DNA of 64,000 nucleotides from Rhodovibrionaceae bacterium (lineage in GTDB: Bacteria > Pseudomonadota > Alphaproteobacteria > Kiloniellales > DSM-21159), in contig JANQMX010000080.1 of NCBI GenBank assembly GCA_028279885.1, positions 48,011 through 112,010 of the forward strand. The letters are read 5' to 3'. The notes beneath the pieces were generated by a model. That model was not told the origin of the DNA and did not search any database. It saw only the letters and a list, made by a program, of their open reading frames with translations. Position numbers and translations under genes: made by a program. Position 1 is the first letter of the stretch; every line of letters starts with the position of its first letter. Positions 37,658 through 46,151 of this stretch are shown here, piece after piece.

Positions 37658-38140
37658 TTACTCGTCTCCGCTGGGCGCAGCTTGAGCTTCCGGAGCCGCC
37701 TTGCGCCGCAACACCTCGTCATAGCCCTGACGCTCACCTGTCGGCTGCCAGCCGAGCTTGCGATAGAAGCCATGGGCGCGCACGCCTGAGTCCGGGTTGG
37801 AGAGCAACCAGATCTCCTGGTGCCCTTGCTCATAGAGCCAGGTCTGAACCAGGCCGAGAAGCCGTTTGCCGATGCCTCTGTTTTCGTGGCCGGGCCGTAC
37901 GGCCACGACCTGCACCTCGCCGTTCGAACGGTCGCCCATGGCAAAGCCGATGACCAATCCCTCTTCCTCGCAAAGCCAGCCTTTGACGTCAGCGGCCATG
38001 GCCTCGGCGAGTGAGGTAGGTGTGATCCCGTAATCCTCTTCCAGCTCTTCCATGGTCACCGCATTTTCGCGGGTGGACACCCGCAGCTCAAAGACAGCAG
38101 GCAGGTCGCTGGCACGCATTTCGCGGAAGCTAAAGGTCAT
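37658..38140 (-). CDS. GNAT-family N-acetyltransferase
   Basis: This 160-residue GCN5-type acetyltransferase has the acetyl-CoA loop VRPGHENRGIGKRLLGLV (Q/R-x-x-G-x-G/A pattern) and the motif B tail PDSGVRAHGFYRKLGWQPTG. Its N-terminus FREMRASDLPAVFELR is typical. It should acetylate a small molecule or a protein amine; the substrate is unknown. It follows the channel gene by 8 bp on the same strand, so the two are probably co-transcribed. The last 20 residues are a variable basic/acidic tail. Confidence 0.9.
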   Translation of the reverse strand: MTFSFREMRASDLPAVFELRVSTRENAVTMEELEEDYGITPTSLAEAMAADVKGWLCEEEGLVIGFAMGDRSNGEVQVVAVRPGHENRGIGKRLLGLVQTWLYEQGHQEIWLLSNPDSGVRAHGFYRKLGWQPTGERQGYDEVLRRKAAPEAQAAPSGDE

Positions 38141-38148
38141 GGCAGATT

Positions 38149-38922
38149 CTAGTCCTCGCCGTCGGTCTCGATCTTTATCATCCGGCCGCAGTGCTTGCAG
38201 TGAATGGCATCGGGGTCGTGCCGGTTGAGACCGCAGTCGGGGCAGGTGTAGGCCACTTTGTCGGGGCGAAAAAGACTGCGTGCCAAGCGCAGGAAGAGGG
38301 CCACGCCAATGATCATGATCGCGACCGACAGGAGGCGCCCTTCGGTGCCGGTCAAGATGATGTCGCCGAAGCCGGTGGTGGTGAGCGTCGTCACCGTGAA
38401 GTAGAGCGCGTCGACATAGCTAGCGATGCCCGGGTTTTCACCGAACTGCAAAGCGAAGACGAGGGCGGTGACGAAGAAGATGAAGATCACCAGATTGACC
38501 GCGCTCACGATGACCTCCTCATTGCGCCGGAAGAACGTCGTTTCCCGGCGCAGGTCTCGCAACACCTCATAGGAGTGCAGTAGGCGGAGGGTTCGTAGCA
38601 CTCTGAGGAAGGCGAGGTTTTCGGTGATGAAGGGGGCGAGCAGGAGAGAGAAGACGACGAGGATGTCAGTGATCGTATAGATCTGCCGCAGCATGCGCGG
38701 CTTGTTCGGCGCGATCCAAAAGCGTGCCAGGAGGTCGGCCAAGATCAGGGTACCGATCACGATATCCGCGATCAGGATTTCGGGCGTCAGCTCCATGGGC
38801 GTGGTGACGATGAAGAAGACGATCGTGCAGACGTCAAACACGATCAGGGCATAGCGGAAGCGAGCGGCCCGGCGGCTGCGCCCCTTGTAGAGAAGCTCGA
38901 TCGTCTTTCTCAGTTTCTCCAT
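38149..38922 (-). CDS. Voltage-gated-like potassium channel with C-terminal zinc ribbon
   Basis: This 257-residue protein has six membrane segments, with an S4-like helix (LAFLRVLRTLRLLHSYEVL) bearing regularly spaced Arg and a pore loop TLTTTGFGDIIL that is a K+ filter variant (TGFG). After the last helix is a zinc ribbon (CPDCGLNRHDPDAIHCKHC), which is unusual. The start at 38922 is chosen because the membrane region begins just after it; the longer reading has no clear site. It likely gates K+ across the inner membrane, possibly responding to metal or redox through the ribbon. Confidence 0.9.
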   Translation of the reverse strand: MEKLRKTIELLYKGRSRRAARFRYALIVFDVCTIVFFIVTTPMELTPEILIADIVIGTLILADLLARFWIAPNKPRMLRQIYTITDILVVFSLLLAPFITENLAFLRVLRTLRLLHSYEVLRDLRRETTFFRRNEEVIVSAVNLVIFIFFVTALVFALQFGENPGIASYVDALYFTVTTLTTTGFGDIILTGTEGRLLSVAIMIIGVALFLRLARSLFRPDKVAYTCPDCGLNRHDPDAIHCKHCGRMIKIETDGED

Positions 38923-39228
38923 GCCGCTTAACGTCTCGTTGCAACGGGTGTTGGTACCTTCCCAATGCGCCTTGCCTAGCGGATTCGGCTGGCAACCGAC
39001 AGACAAAGAAGACAGCTCATCTTGACAAACGCCGCTACGTCAGCCATTTGGCGCTCATAAGCATTGTTCTCGCGATTGCGCGTAAGCGTCGGTTTTTAGG
39101 CGCCTTGTCCCGGGTACAATCCACAAAATCGACGCCTGTTCCGGCCGCGCCCGCAACAGGACGGCATTCCGGCCGCAGGTTGCCCAGGACTTGATGGCGG
39201 CCCGCCGGGACTCGAAGGATTCTCAAAC

Positions 39229-40524
39229 TTGAAAGACGAAACGTTTTCCAAGCTCGGCTTGGCCGAGCCTTTGCTGCGTGCCTTGGCAGCTCGAAACCAT
39301 ACACAGCCGACGCCTATTCAGGCGCAGGCTATCCCCGCACTGCTGGAGGGGCGGGACATGTTGGGCATTGCCCAGACCGGAACCGGGAAGACCGGCGCCT
39401 TCGCGCTGCCCATCCTCCAGGCGCTGTCGAGCCGGCCCAACCACGCCAAAGGGCGTGGCCCACGCGCCCTGATTCTGGCGCCGACCCGCGAACTGGCCAT
39501 CCAGATCGGTGACGAGCTGCGCGCCTATGGCAAGCGCCTGCCGCTGCGCCACAGCGTCATCTTCGGTGGGGTCGGCCAGAAGCCGCAGACCGATGCCTTG
39601 GCGCGGGGTCTCGACATCCTCGTTGCGACGCCGGGGCGCTTGCTCGACCTCCTGCAGCAAGGGCACGTGCGCCTGGACGCGGTCGCTCACCTGGTTCTGG
39701 ACGAAGCCGATCGCATGCTCGACATGGGTTTCGTGCGGGACGTGCGGAAGATCATCGCTGCCTTGCCGGCGCGCCGCCAGTCGCTTCTCTTTTCCGCCAC
39801 CATGCCGGCAGAGGTGGCACGCTTGGCCGGCGAGCTCCTCCACAACCCGCTGCGCGTCGAGGTCACGCCGCAGTCGAAGCCGGTCGAACGCATCGATCAG
39901 AGCGTCTACCACGTGGCGGCCGGCGGTAAGCTGGGCCTACTGGCGGACATTTTGGCCGACCCGGCCTATGCCCGGGTCATCGTGTTTTCCCGCACCAAGC
40001 ACCGTGCCAACCGCATCGCTGAGCAGCTGCATAAGCGCGGCATCGTCGCCGAGGCCATTCACGGGAACAAATCGCAAAGCGCGCGTCAGCGCGCCTTGGC
40101 CAGCTTCCGTAGTGGGCAGGTCAGGGTTCTGGTGGCAACGGACATTGCCGCGCGGGGCATCGACGTCGAAGGCGTGACGCACGTCGTGAACTTCGAGCTG
40201 CCGAACGAGCCCGAAAGCTATGTCCACCGCATCGGGCGGACGGCCCGCGCCGGCGCTTCGGGCACGGCCGTGGCCTTCTGCGATCCGGCGGAGCGCAGTT
40301 ACCTGCGCGATATCGAACGCCTGATCGGACGGCGCCTGACCGTTATTGGAGAGGCACCGGTCGACGCCTTGGAGGAGGCGCCGGCCCGCGGACAGCGGAA
40401 TGGTCCCGCCAAGAAACGCCGGCCGGCGCGGAACCGGCGCCGCGGCAAGCCACATTCTAACGCGGCTCACAGCCAGAACGACCAAAAGCGCCGGCGGCAG
40501 CCGGCTGCACAAAAGGCAGCCTAG
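39229..40524 (+). CDS. rhlE: DEAD-box ATP-dependent RNA helicase, RhlE type
   Basis: This 431-residue helicase contains all motifs in order: Q motif ([13 protein letters not shown]), AQTGTGKT (motif I), [21 protein letters not shown] (motif II), SAT (III), [13 protein letters not shown] (V) and [10 protein letters not shown] (VI). The C-terminal tail (from about 385) is Arg/Lys-rich and low-complexity, typical of RhlE. It unwinds RNA in ribosome assembly or cold adaptation. The start is TTG at 39229, with GAAGGAT before it. The preceding 222 bp hold no gene. Confidence 0.94.
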   Translation: MKDETFSKLGLAEPLLRALAARNHTQPTPIQAQAIPALLEGRDMLGIAQTGTGKTGAFALPILQALSSRPNHAKGRGPRALILAPTRELAIQIGDELRAYGKRLPLRHSVIFGGVGQKPQTDALARGLDILVATPGRLLDLLQQGHVRLDAVAHLVLDEADRMLDMGFVRDVRKIIAALPARRQSLLFSATMPAEVARLAGELLHNPLRVEVTPQSKPVERIDQSVYHVAAGGKLGLLADILADPAYARVIVFSRTKHRANRIAEQLHKRGIVAEAIHGNKSQSARQRALASFRSGQVRVLVATDIAARGIDVEGVTHVVNFELPNEPESYVHRIGRTARAGASGTAVAFCDPAERSYLRDIERLIGRRLTVIGEAPVDALEEAPARGQRNGPAKKRRPARNRRRGKPHSNAAHSQNDQKRRRQPAAQKAA

Positions 40525-40542
40525 GTCAGCTCCTGCGCTTCA

Positions 40543-40575
40543 ATCGGTAGGTCGCGGGCCGCGCGACCTACCGAT
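40543..40575. terminator. Perfect 14-bp hairpin between convergent genes
   Basis: ATCGGTAGGTCGCG and CGCGACCTACCGAT pair perfectly over 14 bp around a 5-nt loop. It lies between the helicase gene and the convergent lipoprotein gene. No T run follows on either strand, so it may end transcription weakly in both directions or protect 3' ends. Confidence 0.6.
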
Positions 40576-40604
40576 CGTCGAGGATTGCCCCTCGAGCTGG
40601 GCGA

Positions 40605-40793
40605 CTACTCTGCGCTGTTCTGGATGTCCTCGCCCAGTTGCTCGACCTCTTCGCCGCTCTTCTGGATGCCCTCGTCGATTTGCTCGCCAAGTTGCTCGGC
40701 TGGACCCTGTTCCTCGCATGCCGTCAGGCCGGTGAGGAGCAGCAGGGCTGCGAACAGGAGAGCGATCGATGGAATCTTGATCGATGTCGACAT
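40605..40793 (-). CDS. Small lipoprotein with acidic helical repeat
   Basis: This 62-residue protein has a lipoprotein signal peptide ending LTACEE (lipobox, Cys near residue 26). The mature part is about 37 residues of acidic helix (EQLGEQIDEGIQKSGEEVEQLGEDIQ) with a repeat of EQLGE-like units at about 18 residues. It resembles entericidin-like membrane lipoproteins in size and layout, but I cannot assign it firmly. The ATG at 40793 has an AAAGGTC site. It is convergent with the helicase. Confidence 0.78.
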   Translation of the reverse strand: MSTSIKIPSIALLFAALLLLTGLTACEEQGPAEQLGEQIDEGIQKSGEEVEQLGEDIQNSAE

Positions 40794-41215
40794 GGTGTGA
40801 CCTTTCGTTTTCGTGCTCAACTCATCGGTTGCCTTTGCGCCGCCGTCGAGGTCCCGCGTCTCTTGCGCCTCGACGGCTCGCATGGGGCGGCGGCTTAGGC
40901 ATATCTTCGCTAAACCAAGATGCCGCCGTCTGGTGCTAATTACGTCAGGAGTCCGTCGATCCGCTGCAACCGTGGATCTAAGATTTAGCTTTAGAAAATA
41001 TATTTAACCTATTGTTATTAAACATTGTCACGGACCGAGATATTTTTGCGTCATGTCCTATCGCCTGCTATCGCCAAGCACATTGCGCCTCTCCGAAGCG
41101 GCGGCGCAGCGCCTGAGTTTCAGGGCCGCAGCCGACGGTCACCACCTTTCGGGCGTGGATTGAGACGGAAATCGTCGAGAGGCAGGATGACGACCGGCCA
41201 CGTCGCTAGAGCGTT
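40794..41215. other. Intergenic region, no gene supported
   Basis: About 420 bp hold the promoter of the small lipoprotein and an AT-rich stretch near 40980-41040. A 36-codon frame from 41053 has no recognisable sequence or ribosome site. I see no RNA gene here. Confidence 0.45.
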
Positions 41216-41989
41216 CTATGCCTTCCGCTCAAGCCATGCGGTCAGCCCAGCGTTCAGGCCGGTCGTACCGACGAGGCGGGCGAACTGCTCGGCCTCGATG
41301 GCGAGCCCCTCATCGATTGTCGCATTGAGTCCACGCGTGACGGCGCGTAGGACGGCGGCCGCCGCAGGTGTCTGATGACGGGCGATGCGACTCGCCATGT
41401 CCCGCGCTGCTGGCAGCAACTCGTCATGTGGCACGACGTGGTTGACCAAGCCGAGTTCGAGCGCTTTCGCCGGGGAGAAGGAGTCCCCGCTGAGAAGGAG
41501 TTCGAGAGCACGCTTGCGGCCGGCCAACCGCGGCAAGCGCTGTGTGCCGCCGAAGGTCGGGGGCATGCCCAGGCGAATCTCCGGCTTGGAGAAGCGTGCC
41601 CGTTCGCTGGCGATGGCGAGATGCGCGGCTTCGGTGATCTCGCAGCCGCCACCGTAGGCAAGACCGTTCACCGCCACGATGATCGGTTTACTGTAAGCCT
41701 CGATGCGGGCCGTCATAGCCTGGCCGCGGCGTACGAAATCACGCAGGGCCGCATTGGCGCCTGACGCCACGCTATCTGAGAACTCGGATATGTCAGCGCC
41801 CGCGGAAAAGGCGCGATCGCCAGCACCGGTCAGAATGATCGCTTTGACCCGCTCATCCGTTTCCAGGGTATCGAGCCGGCGGGTGAGTGCATCGGCCATG
41901 CCATAGTCGATGGCGTTGAGCTTCTCGGGGCGGTTGAGGGTAAGGGTCGCGATGTCTTGCTCGACATCGCAAAGAACTCGGTCTGGCAT
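41216..41989 (-). CDS. Enoyl-CoA hydratase/isomerase (crotonase) family protein
   Basis: This 257-residue crotonase has the oxyanion hole segments AFSAGADISEF and NGLAYGGGCEITEAA and the LGMPPTFGGTQRLPRL catalytic stretch. The usual Glu of hydratases is at GMPPTFGG where many members have a Pro/Glu arrangement, so hydratase versus isomerase activity is open. The ATG at 41989 has a GGAG site at good spacing and gives the usual family length; the longer reading from 42040 adds 17 unrelated residues. No neighbouring fatty acid genes are present. Confidence 0.92.
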   Translation of the reverse strand: MPDRVLCDVEQDIATLTLNRPEKLNAIDYGMADALTRRLDTLETDERVKAIILTGAGDRAFSAGADISEFSDSVASGANAALRDFVRRGQAMTARIEAYSKPIIVAVNGLAYGGGCEITEAAHLAIASERARFSKPEIRLGMPPTFGGTQRLPRLAGRKRALELLLSGDSFSPAKALELGLVNHVVPHDELLPAARDMASRIARHQTPAAAAVLRAVTRGLNATIDEGLAIEAEQFARLVGTTGLNAGLTAWLERKA

Positions 41990-42149
41990 ATAAAGCGCTC
42001 CGTGCGTCAAAAGGTGCCGGAGCTTCATCTCCATGGTCACCCGTCGGCAAACGAGTAATTCTGCAGACAGGATGAGCGAAATTCACCCGACGGAGGGCGG
42101 CTCGCTTCGATGGGATGCTACGACCGCTCGGGGAACTCGTGCTCTGGTC

Positions 42150-43358
42150 TCAAAAGGAGAAAGGGATTGAGTTGTAAGTCAGTGTTACGAGGACGGCGTT
42201 TGAAAGGGCGAGGTCCGTGTTGTCGAGTTCCTGCCCTCTGAAACGGTATTGTCCTGTGAGGCGCCACTGTTCGGTGAGTTGGTAGGCCAGGCTCGGGCTC
42301 ACGGAGAAGAAGAGGCGCTCTCCGTCCTCGTCGGTTGCGGCGTCGATGTCCTCACTGCGTTCTGCCGTGGCGGTGAAAAGGGCTGAGAGTCTTTCTGTGA
42401 GGCGGTAGGAGACGACGCTCTGGGCGCGCGTTCTTTGTCTGAGAGAACCGTCCGAGGAGGGTTCTGCGGCATTCAGGAAAGAGGCGTTCAGGCGTCCCTG
42501 GTCGAACTGCCATTCGAGTTCGCCTCTGAAGTTGAAGCCGATATTGGTTTCGTTCTGGCGTCCATCGGGCTCGTCGAAGCGGGAGTTTGTCAGGCGGAGC
42601 CCGACATCAAAGGTGCTTTCGAAGCGCTCGTTTGGGCTTCGGGTCCAGCGTGCCGAGAGGCTGTAGTTTTCGGCCTCGGTGTTCTCGACGTCCTCGCTGT
42701 CGAAGTGGCTTGCGGCGAAGACGAGTCCGGCTTCGTCTCTTGGTGTGATGCTCTGGATGTAAGCCAACTGCCCAGCAAAGTTCGTGAAGTCGTTGAACTC
42801 GTCGCTTCCGAAGGTGACGCGGTTTGCGCTGGCGCTTGTTTCGATGCGGGAGAGCGGCCCGGTGAGGTAGGTGAAGGAGGGGCCGCCGGCGAAGGAGGTT
42901 CGGCGCACCGAGCGGTCGATGCGTCCAGTGTCGTCAAGTTCGCTTTCGCGCGTTGTGTTGCGGACGAACTCGGCGTTGAGGCCGAAATTCATTCGGGTGC
43001 TTTGTCGGTTGTAGGCGACGGCACCGCGTTGGTCGGTGGAGTCCAGGTCGCTTTCCGAGAAGAAGCGGGTGTGGGTGAGCTCGGCCTCGATGGCGAGCAG
43101 GCTGTTCGGGGCTTCATTGGAAAGACGCAAGCCGGGCTGGGCGCGGAGGCCGAAGCTATCGATCTCGTTGTCGTCGACCAGGGTGACGTTGTCGTCGTAG
43201 AAGAGCTCCTGCAGGAAGAGGCCTTCGATGCGCCAGTCGGCGGCGGCTGGGACCGGAGAAAGCCAGAGCGGGTTGAGCGCAAGGGCGGCGAGCCAGAGGG
43301 AGATAAGCCGGATGGGCGCGATGAGGCGCTGGCTTGGCGCGCTCTGTTGGCTGCTCAT
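42150..43358 (-). CDS. Outer-membrane beta-barrel protein of a polysaccharide cluster
   Basis: This 402-residue protein has a signal peptide (RLISLWLAALALNPLWLSPVPAAAD, cut near 40) and a long series of amphipathic beta strands, ending in NSIPFSF with a terminal Phe. The start of the mature chain (WRIEGLFLQELFYDDNVTLVDDNEID) fits outer-membrane proteins that partner a Wza-like exporter in alphaproteobacteria. It lies 40 bp after the exporter gene in the same operon. It may help export or assemble the polysaccharide. Confidence 0.87.
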   Translation of the reverse strand: MSSQQSAPSQRLIAPIRLISLWLAALALNPLWLSPVPAAADWRIEGLFLQELFYDDNVTLVDDNEIDSFGLRAQPGLRLSNEAPNSLLAIEAELTHTRFFSESDLDSTDQRGAVAYNRQSTRMNFGLNAEFVRNTTRESELDDTGRIDRSVRRTSFAGGPSFTYLTGPLSRIETSASANRVTFGSDEFNDFTNFAGQLAYIQSITPRDEAGLVFAASHFDSEDVENTEAENYSLSARWTRSPNERFESTFDVGLRLTNSRFDEPDGRQNETNIGFNFRGELEWQFDQGRLNASFLNAAEPSSDGSLRQRTRAQSVVSYRLTERLSALFTATAERSEDIDAATDEDGERLFFSVSPSLAYQLTEQWRLTGQYRFRGQELDNTDLALSNAVLVTLTYNSIPFSF

Positions 43359-43398
43359 CCGCCGGGCTCTGGTTTGCTAGCTCCCTAGGTCTCGGGGT

Positions 43399-44025
43399 CT
43401 AGAAGAGACCTGCGGTTGGCACGACGACCACGTCGCCTTGCTGCAGGACGATGTTCGAGGAGAGGTCGCTGCCGTCTGTCACGTCGTCGTAGTCGAAGGC
43501 GATGGCGCTCTGGGTTCCGTCTTGGGCACGGCGCAGGACGTAGATGTCGTCCTCGTCGGCGAAGGCGGTGAGGCCGCCTGCCAGCGCGATCGCTTGGAGC
43601 ACGTCCACGGGCTGATCGACGGTGAACTGTCCCGGCTGGTTGACCTGTCCTGTGACGTAGAGCTTGTTGCCGGCGACCTGCAGGATGGAGACGGTGACGA
43701 CCGGCTCGGGGAAGAAGCGGGTGAGGCGTTCTTCAACCTCAGTCTGTATCTCGCTGGGCGTGCGTCCTGCGGCCTGCACGGTGCCGACCAGAGGGAAGGC
43801 GATGTTGCCGTCGGGCAGCAGCAGCACTTCGCGCTGCAGTTCAGGCTCCTTCCACACTGAGATCTCGATGATGTCGCCCGGATTGAGGCGGTAGTCCCCC
43901 GCTGTTGGGGTGACGAGCTGCTGTGCGGTGGCCGGTGCCATGACGAGGCCCGCGGCGACACTCAGTCCGAGGCATAGCCCGATCAGGCGCGGGAACAGGG
44001 AGCGGGGAAGGTTGGGGCGGACCAT
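43399..44025 (-). CDS. Wza-like polysaccharide export protein
   Basis: This 208-residue protein has a signal peptide (LIGLCLGLSVAAGLVMAPATAQ) and a Poly_export domain (DYRLNPGDIIEISVWKEPELQREVLLLPDGNIAFPLVGTV) followed by an SLBB domain (NKLYVTGQVNQPGQFTVDQPVDVLQAIALAGG). It is shorter than E. coli Wza and lacks a lipobox, so it may be the periplasmic ring without an outer helical barrel; the next gene could supply the outer-membrane part. The ATG at 44025 with AGGAG is chosen over an upstream one at 44169. Confidence 0.9.
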   Translation of the reverse strand: MVRPNLPRSLFPRLIGLCLGLSVAAGLVMAPATAQQLVTPTAGDYRLNPGDIIEISVWKEPELQREVLLLPDGNIAFPLVGTVQAAGRTPSEIQTEVEERLTRFFPEPVVTVSILQVAGNKLYVTGQVNQPGQFTVDQPVDVLQAIALAGGLTAFADEDDIYVLRRAQDGTQSAIAFDYDDVTDGSDLSSNIVLQQGDVVVVPTAGLF

Positions 44026-44223
44026 GGGCTCCTCTTCGATGCTGCTGTCTCGATCGCGCCGTCTCGTTTCGGATCGGAGACAGCCTGCCAAAAACCATGC
44101 CGCCCATCCGGCAAACCAGCCATCCAACCTGCGGTGGGCCAATCTATCCAAGGGTTTATACAGCCCCACTTAGCCCCGCAACAAAAGTCGGCAAGGGGAC
44201 CTGGTATCGTTTCAGGACAAATT

Positions 44224-45900
44224 CTAGGCAACCGTGAGGCCGCGCAGCGCGATGACCGAGAGGAAGCCGATCACACCGACGGAGAGTATCATGCCTGATA
44301 GCCTTTCGGTCCTTCCGCGCTCGCGTTCGCTCATCAGAAACTCGCTGACATAGAACAAAACCACCACGTGGAATGTCATCTCTGCCACAGGGAAAGAGGC
44401 AAATAGCCCGTCAGCGATGTTGGGTACGGCAATGGCGAAAAACAGAACCAAGAAGTCCTGCGGCGACGCACGGAAGCGGCGCTCGTGACCCAAGCGGATG
44501 GCCAGCAGCAAAAGCAGAAGCAGACCGACGCAGTACAGGTTGAGCCACGAGAGACGCAGCCAGGACGTATCCGCCAGGACCGCCAGGAGATAGCTTCCCG
44601 TTAGGATAGCGGTATAGACGGCGATCCGCTGTGGCAGCGGTTGCAGTTGCGGAAAGACCAGCCAGTAGACCGTAAACATGACGGCAACGCCGCCGGCCAG
44701 CAGGCCTAGATCGAAGGATATGCTGGGCGGACAGAACGCCCCCAGCGCGAGAAACAGCAGCACGCCGCAGGCGAGCACCGGGAAAGCGGTCTCTATGGCT
44801 GGTGCCCGCTGCTTCAGCCAGACGCCGAGCGCGTTGGCCAGCATGATCTCTTGCCCCGGCCCGCTGCTTCTCTCTTGCCGCACCTGCCAGCCGGTCGCTT
44901 TGGCCCAATAGTACAGACCGATCACTGTGCCGCAGAAGCCCAGATAGATAATCAGCAGCAGGAGGTCGGACTGGTATCGCAGAAAGAAGGCGGTGGAGAT
45001 GAGAGCTGCGTGAGCGGCGTAGATGAGCGCCACGACCTCGTGGTGATAGAAGCCGAGGCTCAGCAGTTTATGGTGAATATGATTGCGGTCGGCGCTGAAG
45101 GGGGAGCGGCCGCTCAAGATACGCTGCGCCATCACCCAGCCGGTATCCAGAATGGGCATGCCAAGCAGCAGGAAAGGGAGCATGGCGCTGACCGAGCCAT
45201 GGACCCCCTCGGTCAAGCGGATGGTCGCAATGCCGGCGACGAGGCCCAGGAACTGGCTGCCGGTGTCGCCCATGAAGACCACGGCGGGGTGCGTGTTGAA
45301 GCGCAGGAACCCGAGAATGCTGCCCATCGCCGCCAAGGTCAGAACAAGCAGCGGCATGGCGGCCGATCGATCTGTCGCGAGGTAGGCCAGTAGCGCGATC
45401 ATGCCGAGCGTCAGCAGGGCGCAGCCGCCAGCCAGGCCATCCAGGCCGTCGGCCAGGTTCACCGCATTGGTGACGCCAAGCAGGAAGATGAAGGTGACGG
45501 GATAGGCGAGGTAGGCCGGGACCGGCTCCATACCAAAGAGCGGCAGGTGCCACAGTATGGTACCGCCGGACATGACGATAATGATCGCAAGGCTTTGGCC
45601 GAAGAGCTTGATGCGATAGTCGAGGTCCACGCGATCGTCCCAGACCCCGAAGAAGGCGATCACCAGAATCGCAAGCAGGAGCGAGATGCTCTCGCGATCG
45701 AGCGGCAGCCACATGATCAGAGGGACGATGGCTGCAGCCACCATGGCGATGCCGCCACAGCGGGGAATAGCCGTCCGGTGCACCTTGCGGTCGGTATCCG
45801 GGCGGTCGACCAGCCCTACGGACGCGGCAAAGCGCATGGCGACCGGGACCAGCAGGACGGTCAGGAAGAGGGCGACGATGAAGCTGAAAAAGCTCTGCAT
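44224..45900 (-). CDS. Undecaprenyl-phosphate sugar-1-phosphate transferase (WecA/MraY family) with extra C-terminal membrane domain
   Basis: This 558-residue polytopic protein has the family motifs in residues 1-330: GVWDDRVDLDYRIKLFGQ (Asp pair), TNAVNLADGLDGLAGG, VFMGDTGSQFLG and DRNHIHHKLLSLG (HIHH of WecA/TagO types). It starts a lipid-linked repeat unit on undecaprenyl phosphate. Residues about 365-558 are an added membrane region of seven or so helices, not found in WecA, of unknown role. It is the first gene of the exporter operon and lies about 200 bp before the Wza-like gene. Confidence 0.9.
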   Translation of the reverse strand: MQSFFSFIVALFLTVLLVPVAMRFAASVGLVDRPDTDRKVHRTAIPRCGGIAMVAAAIVPLIMWLPLDRESISLLLAILVIAFFGVWDDRVDLDYRIKLFGQSLAIIIVMSGGTILWHLPLFGMEPVPAYLAYPVTFIFLLGVTNAVNLADGLDGLAGGCALLTLGMIALLAYLATDRSAAMPLLVLTLAAMGSILGFLRFNTHPAVVFMGDTGSQFLGLVAGIATIRLTEGVHGSVSAMLPFLLLGMPILDTGWVMAQRILSGRSPFSADRNHIHHKLLSLGFYHHEVVALIYAAHAALISTAFFLRYQSDLLLLIIYLGFCGTVIGLYYWAKATGWQVRQERSSGPGQEIMLANALGVWLKQRAPAIETAFPVLACGVLLFLALGAFCPPSISFDLGLLAGGVAVMFTVYWLVFPQLQPLPQRIAVYTAILTGSYLLAVLADTSWLRLSWLNLYCVGLLLLLLLAIRLGHERRFRASPQDFLVLFFAIAVPNIADGLFASFPVAEMTFHVVVLFYVSEFLMSERERGRTERLSGMILSVGVIGFLSVIALRGLTVA

Positions 45901-46151
45901 TCTCGCCGTCGTCAGCGGCCCGGCCCGGGCAACGGCGCGTGCCGCGGCCGCACGTGGGGAGAGTCGGAGCTATCAGGATTCTGCATATCCGGGTCGTGCT
46001 CGTGGGGTGTCATTGCTCCGGTCCACTGGATCTCGCACTCGGCGTGGGCTTACTATGAAACGCAGTCGCTAGACCGAGTCATAGGCCCTGCTGGCTATGT
46101 TTCCAGGGGCATTTCTTGGCCATAACACATGATTGAGGGAGACCAGCTGCG

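Noticed and set aside
41025..41375. A 116-codon frame before and inside the crotonase gene
   Set aside because: Overlaps the certain crotonase gene on the other strand and has no family features.
42435..43388. A 317-codon frame antisense to the outer-membrane barrel gene
   Set aside because: The minus-strand product has a signal peptide and a C-terminal Phe; the plus frame has no recognisable feature.
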